From Pseudidiomarina tainanensis (GTDB lineage Bacteria; Pseudomonadota; Gammaproteobacteria; Enterobacterales; Alteromonadaceae): a stretch of DNA of 64,000 nucleotides. Positions within the stretch are counted from its first letter, which is position 1. Every line of letters starts with the position of its first letter. The notes below the pieces were generated by a model, which was not told the origin of the DNA, made no database searches, and saw only the letters and a list, made by a program, of their open reading frames with translations. The stretch is from NCBI RefSeq assembly GCF_004214835.1, contig NZ_PIQJ01000001.1:930001-994000 (forward strand), written 5' to 3'. A program made the position numbers and the translations under genes. Of the stretch, positions 33,728 to 42,853 are shown piece by piece.

Positions 33728-34429
33728 CTATTGTGACGTTACACGAGCGCGTGTCACGTGTCTTTCTGGTTTCTCCGCATGGGCTGCACGGTAATTATCA
33801 ATCCAGTTTTTACCGGCAATAATAAAGCCCATCACAATAAATGCGCCCGGCGGTAATATGGCGAGCAACAGTGGGTAATCCACGCTGAATAATTCAACGC
33901 GAAGATCTGCCGCCCATTCTCCGAGCAATAAGTTGGCGCCATCAAATAGGGTACCGTTGCCTAAAATCTCGCGAATGCCGCCTAGTAGCACCAATACGAG
34001 GGTAAATCCTAAGCCCATCATCAAACCATCAAATGCCGCATGATGCCATGGGTTTTTCGAAGCATAGGCTTCGGCGCGACCGATAATGGCGCAGTTGGTC
34101 ACAATCAGCGGAATAAAGATACCTAGCGCTTGATATAAGCCGTACACGTAAGCGTTCATGAGTAACTGAATCACGGTCACGAAGGTCGCAATCACCATGA
34201 CAAATACCGGAATTCGGATTTCTTTTGGCACAAATTCACGTACCAAACTGACGGTAATATTCGAGCCAACCAGCACCAATAAGGTGGCTAACCCCAAACC
34301 AAGGGCGTTCGTTACCGTGGCGGTCACCGCTAAGAGTGGGCATAAACCTAATAGCTGCACAAGGGCAGGGTTGTTATTCCACAAGCCTTGCCACGTGAGT
34401 TCTTTGTAGGTGTTTACTTCGTTGCTCAT
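33728..34429 (-). CDS. rnfE: Electron transport complex subunit RnfE/RsxE
   Basis: Integral membrane subunit of the Rnf/Rsx complex. The 233-aa product has about six hydrophobic helices and family motifs [15 protein letters not shown] near 20 and [11 protein letters not shown] near 110; the cysteines in these two fit the proposed [2Fe-2S] site between RnfA and RnfE. ATGA overlap links it with rnfG. Confidence 0.95.
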   Translation of the reverse strand: MSNEVNTYKELTWQGLWNNNPALVQLLGLCPLLAVTATVTNALGLGLATLLVLVGSNITVSLVREFVPKEIRIPVFVMVIATFVTVIQLLMNAYVYGLYQALGIFIPLIVTNCAIIGRAEAYASKNPWHHAAFDGLMMGLGFTLVLVLLGGIREILGNGTLFDGANLLLGEWAADLRVELFSVDYPLLLAILPPGAFIVMGFIIAGKNWIDNYRAAHAEKPERHVTRARVTSQ

Positions 34430-35073
34430 GATTGTGCTCCTGAGCTTTCGCCATAACAGTTTGCAGGTGCGCTAAACCATTCCTGCTGGTTATTTTCAAA
34501 TACCAAAGCCGCACGTTTCACCGCTTGTACCACGGCACGTGGTGTAATGGTTGCGCCGGTGAACTGATCAAACATGCCGCCATCGCGTTTCACCGCCCAG
34601 CGCGGATCGTCTTCGCCATTGACGCGCTGGCCATTAAAGCTGGCGATCCAGTCGCTTTTGCGAATTTCGATTTTATCGCCAAGCCCCGGTGTTTCTTGAT
34701 GTTGTAACGTACGCACACCGGCGACTGAGGCATCTGCATTCAGCGCAACAAGCAAGTGAATCGCACCGCTATAGCCATTAGGAGCGGTGACTTCTACCGC
34801 AACGGCAGTTGGTTGGTTGTTCACGTATGCTCGGTATACACGACGTGGGGTTGAGCCGAGTTCAGCGTTATTGATGATCGTACAACTCTGATACAGGTCG
34901 TTATCGTGCTGCTCAGGTGGAATGATCTGGTTGAGAACGCGCAATAATTCTTGTTCTTGCTGACGCGAAATTGGCTCTTTGGTCACCAACGAGGTGACAA
35001 TGACTAAAAATGTCGCGACGATAGCAAAGCCTGCCAAGATCAAACCATTGCGGCCCATACTTTTAATAATCAT
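34426..35073 (-). CDS. rnfG: Electron transport complex subunit RnfG/RsxG
   Basis: Membrane-anchored, periplasmic flavoprotein subunit of Rnf/Rsx. A single N-terminal helix ([18 protein letters not shown] near 10-27) precedes the FMN-binding domain, with T-P-G-L-G-D-K-I near 128 and the covalent-FMN motif S/T-G-A-T at F-T-G-A-T-I-T near 172 (Thr in S-G-A-T-type context). 215 aa; overlaps both neighbours by 4 nt. Confidence 0.95.
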   Translation of the reverse strand: MIIKSMGRNGLILAGFAIVATFLVIVTSLVTKEPISRQQEQELLRVLNQIIPPEQHDNDLYQSCTIINNAELGSTPRRVYRAYVNNQPTAVAVEVTAPNGYSGAIHLLVALNADASVAGVRTLQHQETPGLGDKIEIRKSDWIASFNGQRVNGEDDPRWAVKRDGGMFDQFTGATITPRAVVQAVKRAALVFENNQQEWFSAPANCYGESSGAQS

Positions 35074-36128
35074 GAGCGACCTCCATGGCCGTAGGCAACG
35101 GGCTGGGTGTATTTATCAATCACCGGCACGGTCATATTCGCCAACAACACCGCAAAAGCCACGGCGTCTGGATAACCACCCCAAGTGCGAATCACGAAGA
35201 CTAAGAAACCGACGAGCAAACCAAACAACCAACGGCCTTTATTAGACGTGGCAGCGGTAACCGGATCCGTTGCAATAAAGAAGGCGCCGAGCATGGTCGC
35301 TCCGCTTAGCGCATGAAGCATCGGGGTGATGGCTTGATCCGGGTTAAACAGCCAATAGATGGCCGCAGGCACTAACAAGCCCACTAAAAAGCCGCCGGGA
35401 ATATGCCAGCTAATAATCTTTTGTTTAATCAGCACCAAACCACCGAGTAAAAACGCGATGTTGATCCACGCCCAACCAATGCCGCCAAGCTCGCCGAAAA
35501 TCGGCTTGCTCAACGCTTCGCTCAGGGTCATTTGATGATTGAGGTCATTGCGCAGGCTATCTAACGGCGTCGCCATCGTGATGCCATCGGCGCCCATGCG
35601 CAGTTGCTCAAGGTTGTAACCGGCTTGGGTGAAACCACTAAAAATGAGGCTCACGGTATCGCTGATACTCACTTGCAATTGAGCAAGTTCATTCGGGATT
35701 GGCCAACTGGTCATTTGCACTGGGAACGAAATTAGCAACAGTACATAGCCGGCCATCGCTGGGTTAAAGAGATTTTGGCCAACACCGCCATACACATGCT
35801 TCACGACAATAATGGCAAAGGCAGTGCCCATGACGATAATCCACCAGGGCGCTAGGGCAGGGATACTGATGGCGAGTAATACCGCCGTGACGATAGCGGT
35901 GTGATCTTGCCATGCATGTGCAACTGGACGGCCTCGCAGGCGCATAGCGATGCCTTCTGCTGCCCATGCGGTTAATAATGCCAGCGCCAATTGAACATAT
36001 ACCCCAAACCCGAAAAAGTAGGTTTGTGCTAACACACCCGGAATCAACGCTAAATAGACCCAACGCATGACTTGCTGCGTGGTGCGGCGCTGATGAGCGT
36101 GGGGTGAAGCTGCTATTTTAAACGTCAT
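35070..36128 (-). CDS. rnfD: Electron transport complex subunit RnfD/RsxD
   Basis: Polytopic membrane subunit that binds FMN covalently. The 352-aa product has multiple hydrophobic helices, G-Q-N-L-F-N-P-A-M-A-G-Y near 137, the candidate FMN attachment M-A-T-P-L-D near 187 (Thr), and F-F-I-A-T-D-P-V-T-A near 284. The order and 4-nt overlaps on both sides fit the rnfABCDGE operon. Confidence 0.95.
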   Translation of the reverse strand: MTFKIAASPHAHQRRTTQQVMRWVYLALIPGVLAQTYFFGFGVYVQLALALLTAWAAEGIAMRLRGRPVAHAWQDHTAIVTAVLLAISIPALAPWWIIVMGTAFAIIVVKHVYGGVGQNLFNPAMAGYVLLLISFPVQMTSWPIPNELAQLQVSISDTVSLIFSGFTQAGYNLEQLRMGADGITMATPLDSLRNDLNHQMTLSEALSKPIFGELGGIGWAWINIAFLLGGLVLIKQKIISWHIPGGFLVGLLVPAAIYWLFNPDQAITPMLHALSGATMLGAFFIATDPVTAATSNKGRWLFGLLVGFLVFVIRTWGGYPDAVAFAVLLANMTVPVIDKYTQPVAYGHGGRS

Positions 36129-37723
36129 GCGTCGTCACCATCTTTATTTTGTTGTTCCGCCGCGGCGGCTTGCGCTGCTTTACGGGCTTTGGCGCGAGCA
36201 ATGGCTGCTTGCACGGCATCTTGTGGGTTATCACCGCCTTGGGCGACAGCTTCCGCTTGCGCTTTTTTCCGTGCTTCGGCGGCTTTGCGATGACGCTCAA
36301 GACGCTCTTGTTTTTCGCGTTCAAGGCGCTCTTGGCGCGCTTCAAAACGCTCACGTGCCACTTCAGCCTTGGCCTTTTCACGGGCAATGTTGCGTACTTC
36401 CGCTTTGGCTTTGCGATAGTAATGCACCAGCGGAATTTCACTTGGGCAGACATACGCGCAAGCGCCGCATTCAATGCAATCGAATAGGTTTTGCTGTTCC
36501 AAACCGTCGTAATCTTTGGCTTTGGCGAGCCACTGCAATTGCTGTGGCAACAGCTGGGCAGGACAGACGTCAGCGCAGGCGCCACAACGAATACAGGCCA
36601 TTTCGTCTTGCGCTGGTGCAAGCTCTTGGCTGCTTGGCACAAGAATACAGTTGGTGATTTTGACCACCGGCACCGACAGATCAGCGAGGGTAAAGCCCAT
36701 CATTGGGCCACCCATAATTACGCGTTGCTCTGGCTCTGGTTTGAAGCCGCACTGCTCCAGCAAATAGGCAACAGGGGTGCCGATACGAACCCAGTAATTA
36801 CCAGGTTTCGCAACGTTTTCGCCGGTTACCGTGACCACGCGCTCCAACAACGGTTTGCCTTGCAAAGTCGCTTGTGCGACGGCGTAGGCGGTGCCCACGT
36901 TCTGCATCACCAAGCCAACATCAATTGGCAACCCACGGCTGGGTACTTGGCGCCCAGTGAGCAACTGAATTAACTGCTTCTCACCACCTGATGGATATTT
37001 TACCGGAACCACACGCAATGAGAGTTGCGGATGTTTATCGAGTAAGGCTTCAAATGCGGCAATGGCTTCTGGCTTATTCGCTTCAATAGCAATGAGTGCT
37101 TTTTCACAGCCGGCAATATGCAAGAGTATCTCGGTGCCATCAATGATGGTTTGCGCATGCTCACGCATTAAGCGGTCATCGGCGCTGATATAGGGTTCGC
37201 ACTCAACGCCGTTAATAATTAAGTAATCCAACGGCCGCTGTAGAGCAAGCTTCTGTGCGGTTGGAAAGCCTGCGCCACCTAAGCCGGCGATACCTGCCGT
37301 TTTAATGCGCTCGAGCAACTCGGCGCGGCTGATTTCGGTGTAATTGGCCAGTGGTTCGAACGCTACATGCTCATCATTGCCATCGGCTTCAATGGTTATG
37401 ACAGTGTCGGTAAGTCCAGACGGATGCGCAATCATGCCGGGACCGATGGCGGTAACCGTGCCTGAGGTTGGCGCATGCACTGGTAAGCCGTTATTCGCAC
37501 CCACTTGGGTCAGGGCTTGGCCAGCTTTTACTTTATCGCCGACCTGCACGAGTACTTCGCCGGGCGCACCTGAGTGCTGCTTCACCGGGATCGTGTATTG
37601 TTGCGCCAATGGCAATGGTGCGATTGGCGTCTGGTTCGATATCTCTTTGCGCTCAGGCGGGTGAATACCGCCTGGAAAGGTCCAGATGTGGCCGGCTTCA
37701 ATGGCTTTGGTTGCTGCTGACAT
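36125..37723 (-). CDS. rnfC: Electron transport complex subunit RnfC/RsxC
   Basis: Soluble NADH-side subunit of Rnf. I use the ATG at 37723 (M-S-A-A-T-K-A), which overlaps the rnfB stop in TAATG; the longer upstream frame runs through rnfB. The 532-aa protein has G-G-A-G-F-P-T-A near 150 (FMN/NADH region) and two 4Fe-4S motifs, C-I-R-C-G-A-C-A-D-V-C-P and C-I-E-C-G-A-C-A-Y-V-C-P, near 376 and 415. The C-terminal tail is a highly charged K/R/E/A helix. It is shorter than E. coli RsxC because its low-complexity tail has fewer repeats. Confidence 0.95.
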   Translation of the reverse strand: MSAATKAIEAGHIWTFPGGIHPPERKEISNQTPIAPLPLAQQYTIPVKQHSGAPGEVLVQVGDKVKAGQALTQVGANNGLPVHAPTSGTVTAIGPGMIAHPSGLTDTVITIEADGNDEHVAFEPLANYTEISRAELLERIKTAGIAGLGGAGFPTAQKLALQRPLDYLIINGVECEPYISADDRLMREHAQTIIDGTEILLHIAGCEKALIAIEANKPEAIAAFEALLDKHPQLSLRVVPVKYPSGGEKQLIQLLTGRQVPSRGLPIDVGLVMQNVGTAYAVAQATLQGKPLLERVVTVTGENVAKPGNYWVRIGTPVAYLLEQCGFKPEPEQRVIMGGPMMGFTLADLSVPVVKITNCILVPSSQELAPAQDEMACIRCGACADVCPAQLLPQQLQWLAKAKDYDGLEQQNLFDCIECGACAYVCPSEIPLVHYYRKAKAEVRNIAREKAKAEVARERFEARQERLEREKQERLERHRKAAEARKKAQAEAVAQGGDNPQDAVQAAIARAKARKAAQAAAAEQQNKDGDDA

Positions 37724-38295
37724 TAGTTTGACGACTCCACTGCATCTACCACGCGAACCGGAATCTGCTTCAGATCCCACTGCCAATTATCCGGACGCAC
37801 TGGTACCGGAACCATGTCGATACAATCCACCGGGCAAGGCTCGACACAAAGGTCACAGCCGGTGCACTCATGAGCAATCACGGTGTGCATTTGTTTTGCG
37901 GCGCCTAAAATGGCGTCCACTGGACACGCCTGAATACATTTGGTGCAACCGATACATTCATCTTCACGAATGACCGCGACTTTTTTCACGTCTTCTTCGC
38001 CATGAGCTGAATCCAGCGGTTTTGCTTCAACGCCCATCAAATCGGCAAGCGCATTAATCGTTGATTGACCGCCTGGGGGGCATTTATTAATTTCGTCGCC
38101 ATTGGCAATGGCTTCGGCATACGGGCGACAACCGGGGTAGCCACATTGACCACACTGGGTTTGTGGCAGAATCGCATCAATTTGATCCACGATCGGGTCA
38201 CTTTCAACGCGGAAGCGAACTGCTGCGAAGCCAAGGATTAAGCCGAAAATGAGCGCCAGAACGCCCAATACAATGAGTGCGGTTACCACGGTCAT
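37723..38295 (-). CDS. rnfB: Electron transport complex subunit RnfB/RsxB
   Basis: Ferredoxin-like subunit. A 190-aa protein with an N-terminal membrane helix (residues about 3-25), the C-x2-C-x4-C-R motif [11 protein letters not shown] near 48, and two 4Fe-4S motifs, [12 protein letters not shown] and [12 protein letters not shown], near 115 and 145. ATGA overlap with rnfA. It passes electrons between cytosolic donors and the membrane subunits. Confidence 0.96.
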   Translation of the reverse strand: MTVVTALIVLGVLALIFGLILGFAAVRFRVESDPIVDQIDAILPQTQCGQCGYPGCRPYAEAIANGDEINKCPPGGQSTINALADLMGVEAKPLDSAHGEEDVKKVAVIREDECIGCTKCIQACPVDAILGAAKQMHTVIAHECTGCDLCVEPCPVDCIDMVPVPVRPDNWQWDLKQIPVRVVDAVESSN

Positions 38296-38876
38296 GAGGT
38301 GGTCACCAAGCCGCTAAAGCCCATAAAGGCTAATGACATAAGGCCGGCGGTGATCATGGCCACTGCGGCGCCTTTGAACGGGATTGGCACATCTGCAGCA
38401 GCGAGCCGCTCGCGTAATGCGGAGAATAAAATAAGGACTAATGAGAAACCGACCGCAGCGCCAAATCCATACACAATGGATTCAATAAAGTTGTGTTGCT
38501 CGTTGATATTCAACAACGCGACACCGAGTACCGCACAGTTGGTGGTGATGAGCGGTAAGAAAATACCGAGCAAGCGATATAAAGTAGGGCTCGTTTTATG
38601 CACGACCATTTCGGTGAATTGGACCACCACGGCAATCACCAGAATAAAGCTCAACGTTTGCAACGCCATTAAATCCAGCGGCGCCAAAATGTATTGGTTC
38701 ACCAAATAGCTTGAAACCGACGCTAAGGTCAGTACAAAGGTGGTTGCCGCAGACATGCCGATGGCAGTTTCTAGCTTGTTAGAAACCCCCATAAACGGGC
38801 ACAGCCCAAGGAATTTAACCAACACGAAATTGTTGACTAGTACCGTTGCCACCAACAGTAGCAAGTAGTCACCCAT
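38292..38876 (-). CDS. rnfA: Electron transport complex subunit RnfA/RsxA
   Basis: A 194-aa integral membrane subunit with six predicted helices. Start is the ATG at 38876 (M-G-D-Y-L-L-L-L-V), matching the E. coli RsxA start; the open frame continues upstream to 38972 without family similarity. F-L-G-L-C-P-F-M-G near 21 and T-T-N-C-A-V-L-G-V near 105 hold the conserved cysteines. It is the first gene of the rnfABCDGE-nth operon. Confidence 0.95.
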   Translation of the reverse strand: MGDYLLLLVATVLVNNFVLVKFLGLCPFMGVSNKLETAIGMSAATTFVLTLASVSSYLVNQYILAPLDLMALQTLSFILVIAVVVQFTEMVVHKTSPTLYRLLGIFLPLITTNCAVLGVALLNINEQHNFIESIVYGFGAAVGFSLVLILFSALRERLAAADVPIPFKGAAVAMITAGLMSLAFMGFSGLVTTS

Positions 38877-39059
38877 GCGAAAATCCGTCCCATTACATTG
38901 AATAGTGCCTATTATCGAATTTTTAGCGCTGTGAAACAACCGATGAACTGTAGTGTTATTCAAGTTTGTCACTGAATATTCATAAAACTGTCATGGTGCT
39001 GTTACGCCAACTGTCTAAATTTTCATCAAGCCAGCAACGGCAAGCCACGTGAGGCACTG

Positions 39060-39602
39060 ATGATGACCGCATTTATGGCCAGATGGATTGATAAGTTTTG
39101 CCAATATGATCAACGCAGTTTTCGTTGGTTGAATCGCCGCCTACAGCGATGGTGTCGTCATCAACTTGTGCGCTGGGTATCGCGCTCAGGTGATGGTTAC
39201 GTGTACGCCATTATTGCACTCGTGATGAGCTTGTATTTAGGCGCCGCGAGCGTGGTTCCAATCACTGCATTAGTAATTGGTTTTGCCATAGAGGTGCCGC
39301 TATTTTGTTTACTCAAACGCGTATTAAAACGCCAACGCCCCTATCATAAAAATCCTCACTTCACGTCAGTGATACTGGCGCATGATCAATTTAGTTTCCC
39401 GTCAGGACATACCACCGCCGCATTCTTATTTGCCGGCATTATGAGCTCCTTCTTTCCCACCTGGGCATGGTTGCTATACAGCTGGGCAGCAGCCATTGGC
39501 GCGTCGCGGGTGCTCTTAGGTGTGCATTATCCCGGTGATATTGCCGCAGGAGCTGCGCTTGGTTATGTGATTAGTGGGTATGCCGTCAGTTTGGCACTTT
39601 AA
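39060..39602 (+). CDS. PAP2-family membrane phosphatase
   Basis: A 180-aa membrane protein with the three phosphatase motifs: K-R-V-L-K-R-Q-R-P near 85-97, P-S-G-H-T-T near 115 and S-R-V-L-L-G-V-H-Y-P-G-D near 148-159. It likely dephosphorylates a lipid phosphate such as undecaprenyl or diacylglycerol pyrophosphate at the membrane. A putative glycosyltransferase follows 27 nt downstream, a pairing known in Vibrio-type genomes, so a cell-envelope role is likely. Confidence 0.87.
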   Translation: MMTAFMARWIDKFCQYDQRSFRWLNRRLQRWCRHQLVRWVSRSGDGYVYAIIALVMSLYLGAASVVPITALVIGFAIEVPLFCLLKRVLKRQRPYHKNPHFTSVILAHDQFSFPSGHTTAAFLFAGIMSSFFPTWAWLLYSWAAAIGASRVLLGVHYPGDIAAGAALGYVISGYAVSLAL

Positions 39603-39629
39603 CACCTTAATAATGTTCAAGGAGGCAGT

Positions 39630-40688
39630 ATGCGAATTTTGATAGGTGTGCAGGGAACGGGAAATGGCCATTTGAGTCGCTGTTCTGCACTTGCAGAAGC
39701 ATTGGCACACTTTCCAGATATAGATGTGCAATTTTTAATTTCTGGCCGTGATAAAAGTCAATTGTTTGATATGGAAGCCTTTGGTGACTGGCAATGGCGT
39801 CAGGGGCTGTCGTTTGTTGTTGAGCAGGGCAAGGTGAATGTGTTTGAAACGGTGCGCCGCAATCAGTGGCAACAGTTTTGGCATGATGTTCGTGAACTCG
39901 ACGTGAGCGCCTATGATTTGATAGTCAGCGATTATGAACCGATTACTGCATGGGCAGGGCGCTTGCAACGCAAACAAGTGATTGGTTTAGGGCGGCAGTA
40001 TGCTTTCTATAAGCCCACGCCGAGTTTGCCCATTGCGGTTGCGCATCGACAAATGCTCCGCTGGTTTGCGCCAGCTGATATTGCGGTCGGGATGCATTGG
40101 TTTGATGATGCCTCGCATGTATTGCCACCCATTATCCACCAACGTGGTCGCAGTGCATCGGTTCGCCCGCGCCATTATGTGGTGTATTTGCCATTTGAGC
40201 CATTAGCAGCGGTACATAAGCTATTGCTGCCATTTGAAAATGTGACATTTGATGTGTTTCATCCGCAGGCCGAGCAGCGTGAGGTCGGTCACATTCGTTA
40301 TTTCGCACCGTCACGGGTTGGTTTCGCGGAAGCGGTTGCGTGTGCTGAAGGCATTATTAGTAATGCTGGGTTTGAAACGTCGAGTGAAGCGTTGGCCGCG
40401 GGTAAGAAACTATTAGTGAAGCCGTTAACGGGACAATTCGAACAAACAGCTAACGCACAGTGTTTGGAGCGTTCTCGTTTAGCGCAAGTGATGTGGTCAC
40501 TCGATATCGAAGCCGTAGCGGCGTTTTTGTATTTAGATAAGGGTAATGCGTGCCGATGGCCAAATGTCGCGCAAGCGGTAGCAGAATGGCTGCATAATGG
40601 GGCTGTAGAACCGGTACATCAGCTAAGTGCGCGCTTGTGGCAGCGAACGGAGTTTGAAGATTATATGGAGTGCTTAAAGAGTTATTAA
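39630..40688 (+). CDS. Glycosyltransferase of the MJ1255/VC2487 family
   Basis: A 352-aa GT-B-type transferase. It begins R-I-L-I-G-V-Q-G-T-G-N-G-H-L-S-R and has I-I-S-N-A-G-F-E-T-S-S-E-A-L near 243, the nucleotide-sugar site of UDP-glycosyltransferases, followed by K-P-L-x-G-Q-F-E-Q. The acceptor is unknown. AGGAGG precedes the ATG. Cotranscription with the PAP2 gene is likely. The stop is 1 nt from a tRNA-Asn gene on the other strand. Confidence 0.82.
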   Translation: MRILIGVQGTGNGHLSRCSALAEALAHFPDIDVQFLISGRDKSQLFDMEAFGDWQWRQGLSFVVEQGKVNVFETVRRNQWQQFWHDVRELDVSAYDLIVSDYEPITAWAGRLQRKQVIGLGRQYAFYKPTPSLPIAVAHRQMLRWFAPADIAVGMHWFDDASHVLPPIIHQRGRSASVRPRHYVVYLPFEPLAAVHKLLLPFENVTFDVFHPQAEQREVGHIRYFAPSRVGFAEAVACAEGIISNAGFETSSEALAAGKKLLVKPLTGQFEQTANAQCLERSRLAQVMWSLDIEAVAAFLYLDKGNACRWPNVAQAVAEWLHNGAVEPVHQLSARLWQRTEFEDYMECLKSY

Positions 40689-40689
40689 G

Positions 40690-40766
40690 TGGCTCCCCAG
40701 GTTGGATTCGAACCAACGACACATGGATTAACAGTCCACCGCTCTAACCAACTGAGCTACTGGGGA
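40690..40766 (-). tRNA. tRNA-Asn (GTT)
   Basis: A 77-nt cloverleaf with encoded CCA: acceptor TCCCCAG / CTGGGGA, anticodon loop CTGTTAA, T-loop TTCGAAT. Mature sequence identical to the copy at 40804; the two are 37 nt apart and likely transcribed together. Confidence 0.97.
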
Positions 40767-40803
40767 ATACTTAAGGGGTATTCGGGGGTGTTGTGAGATG
40801 TCT

Positions 40804-40880
40804 TGGCTCCCCAGGTTGGATTCGAACCAACGACACATGGATTAACAGTCCACCGCTCTAACCAACTGAGCTACTGGGGA
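40804..40880 (-). tRNA. tRNA-Asn (GTT), second copy
   Basis: Identical to the gene at 40690-40766, including CCA. As the promoter-proximal copy on the minus strand it is first in the tandem unit. Confidence 0.97.
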
Positions 40881-41511
40881 ACACATCTGACAACGGGTGC
40901 GAATGTTAAAGGCGGTTGCGGCCTCTGTCAATACTAAAAAATGCTGTTTGCTTGTTTTGTGCGCAAACCGTTTAAAAAAATTAAAGTCAAGTGATCGGTT
41001 GACTTGTCTATATATCAAATAATATACATGGTTGGCTGTACTGGTTATCCACATGAAAGCAGATCGCACGTGTTTCAAAGGCTAGACAATCTTATCCACT
41101 AAATCTGTGGATAACCTTGTGGGAAAGTATGTGAGTTGCTTTAAACGGTGGGCATTTGGGCGTGATTTAGCGATTGCTTAAAAATTGACTAAGAAAATAA
41201 AACTGCTTATTAAACAATTGGTTATAAACGCACTTTACAGTTCCTTGAAAGTTTTTATTTGCGACATGTCATCCGTCGCATTTTGACGCAGTGATTGTGT
41301 ATTTCTTACCTTATTTGTTCACAAAAGCAACACCAATTGTGTGTCTATAAACCAGTGTATTTGCGAAGATTAATTATTTGTGACGAATAAATTTTAAACA
41401 GCTGTTTTAATGTGTTTGTCATCTGCTGGTCATAAAAGCTAGTCATAAAAAAAGCCGCAAACAAGTTGCAGCTTTCTAATGATGATGTTCTTGCGACAGC
41501 AAGAAACGAAA
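40881..41511. other. Long AT-rich intergenic region with DnaA-box cluster
   Basis: 630 bp without a credible gene between the tRNA-Asn pair and the aminotransferase terminator. It contains TTATCCACA (41045-41053), TTATCCACT (41092-41100) and TGTGGATAA (41106-41114): three DnaA boxes within 70 bp, two perfect, the last two facing each other. AT-rich sequence follows. It may be a DnaA-binding locus or a regulatory region; no dnaA, dnaN, gidA or parAB lies nearby. Confidence 0.6.
41446..41477 (-). terminator. Intrinsic terminator after the aminotransferase gene
   Basis: On the minus strand AAAGCTGCAA-CTTG-TTTGCGGCTT is followed by a T-run; the stem has one G-T pair. It lies about 35 nt after the stop. 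Confidence 0.75.
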
Positions 41512-42699
41512 TTATGCTTTCTCGGCAAACGCCTTGATACGTTTTACAGCTTCTTTGAGTGTATCGAGGCTGCACGCAAACGAGAAGCGACAGTGACCTG
41601 GTGCACCAAATGCAGTACCCGGTACTAAGGCAACCTTGGCTTCGTTTAACATCATTTCACACAGTTCAACGTCCGACTCAGCGCCTTTTAGGCGAATCAG
41701 CTCATCAATGTTCGCAAACGTGTAGAAAGTACCGTCGCCGGCAATACACTTCATGCCAGGCACTTCGTTGAGTGCGTCCACTAAGTAATCGTGGCGTTGT
41801 TTAAAGGCTTTGACCATGTCCGTAATACAGCTTTGGTCGCCTTCGAGTGCAGCAAGCGCTGCCCACTGACTGATACTCGCTGGGTTCGAAGTGCTTTGTG
41901 ATTGAATTTTCTTCATGGCAGCAATCAAAGGTTTCGGACCTGCAGCATAACCAATACGCCAGCCAGTCATTGCGTAGGCTTTTGATACGCCGGACAGAAT
42001 GACGATGCGATCTTTCAAAGCTGGTGCCACCATGGCGATGTTATGGAAGCTTTCGTCGCTCCATAAAATATGTTCGTACATATCGTCGGTAGCAATCAGA
42101 ACCTGTGGATGCTGACGCAATACTTCTGCCAAGCTTTCTAATTCAGCTTTGGTGTACGCCGTTCCCGTTGGGTTCGATGGGCTATTTAGGAACAACAAGC
42201 GTGTTTTCGGTGTAATCGCTGCGGCGAGTTGCTCAGCGCTGATTTTGTAGCGTTGCTCAATACCGGCTTCAATGAACTTCGGTACCGCACCAACCAAAAT
42301 CGACATATCTGGGTACGACACCCAATATGGCGCAGGAATCAGTACTTCGTCACCTGGGTTTAACCAAGCGCTCAGCAAGTTGAAGATACTGTGTTTGCCG
42401 CCCGCGGAAATTAATATTTCGCTGGTTTCATACGTTAAGCCGTTATCGCGTTTAAATTTATCAACAACGGCTTGCTTAAGTTGCGGAATACCATCCACCG
42501 CGGTGTATTTGGTATGGCCTGCATCAATTGCAGCCTTGGCAGCGGTTTTCACAAACTCTGGGGTATCAAAATCGGGTTCACCCACACCCAAACCAATCAC
42601 ATCATGGCCTGCTGCTTTAAGTTCAGCCGCTTTTTGCGACACAGCGAGCGTTGGCGATGGTTGAATAGCGTTAACACGGTCAGATAATTGGTATTTCAC
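41512..42699 (-). CDS. Class I aminotransferase, aspartate aminotransferase type
   Basis: A 395-aa PLP enzyme of the Thermus-type AspC subgroup. Family segments: I-G-L-G-V-G-E-P-D-F-D-T-P near 35, N-S-P-S-N-P-T-G-T near 170, and S-G-V-S-K-A-Y-A-M-T-G-W-R-I-G-Y with the PLP lysine near 236; R-F-S-F-A near 370 supplies the carboxylate-binding Arg. It most likely transfers amino groups between aspartate or aromatic amino acids and 2-oxoglutarate. Single gene, divergent from a MATE pump. Confidence 0.88.
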   Translation of the reverse strand: MKYQLSDRVNAIQPSPTLAVSQKAAELKAAGHDVIGLGVGEPDFDTPEFVKTAAKAAIDAGHTKYTAVDGIPQLKQAVVDKFKRDNGLTYETSEILISAGGKHSIFNLLSAWLNPGDEVLIPAPYWVSYPDMSILVGAVPKFIEAGIEQRYKISAEQLAAAITPKTRLLFLNSPSNPTGTAYTKAELESLAEVLRQHPQVLIATDDMYEHILWSDESFHNIAMVAPALKDRIVILSGVSKAYAMTGWRIGYAAGPKPLIAAMKKIQSQSTSNPASISQWAALAALEGDQSCITDMVKAFKQRHDYLVDALNEVPGMKCIAGDGTFYTFANIDELIRLKGAESDVELCEMMLNEAKVALVPGTAFGAPGHCRFSFACSLDTLKEAVKRIKAFAEKA

Positions 42700-42853
42700 A
42701 GTGCGATCCTAAACATAGAAGGGGTGAAAAGGTTGTCGCTACTATATCGTTTTCGCTGAATTTTGTCTATTGAGGGGCTGCTTATAACATAGCGAAAAAG
42801 CGCAAAATTCGTTACACTACGGCTTCTTTTTTCAACACCGGTATAAGAAGCAC

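Noticed and set aside
36118-36642. 174-aa minus-strand frame inside rnfC
   Set aside because: It is a K/P/A-rich alternate reading of the rnfC Fe-S and charged-tail coding region, without its own motifs or ribosome-binding site.
38877-38972. N-terminal extension of rnfA
   Set aside because: The family start M-G-D-Y-L at 38876 is conserved; the upstream part shows no similarity.
41045-41114. Chromosomal origin of replication
   Set aside because: No dnaA, dnaN, mnmG, parAB or other origin-linked genes nearby, and only three DnaA boxes.
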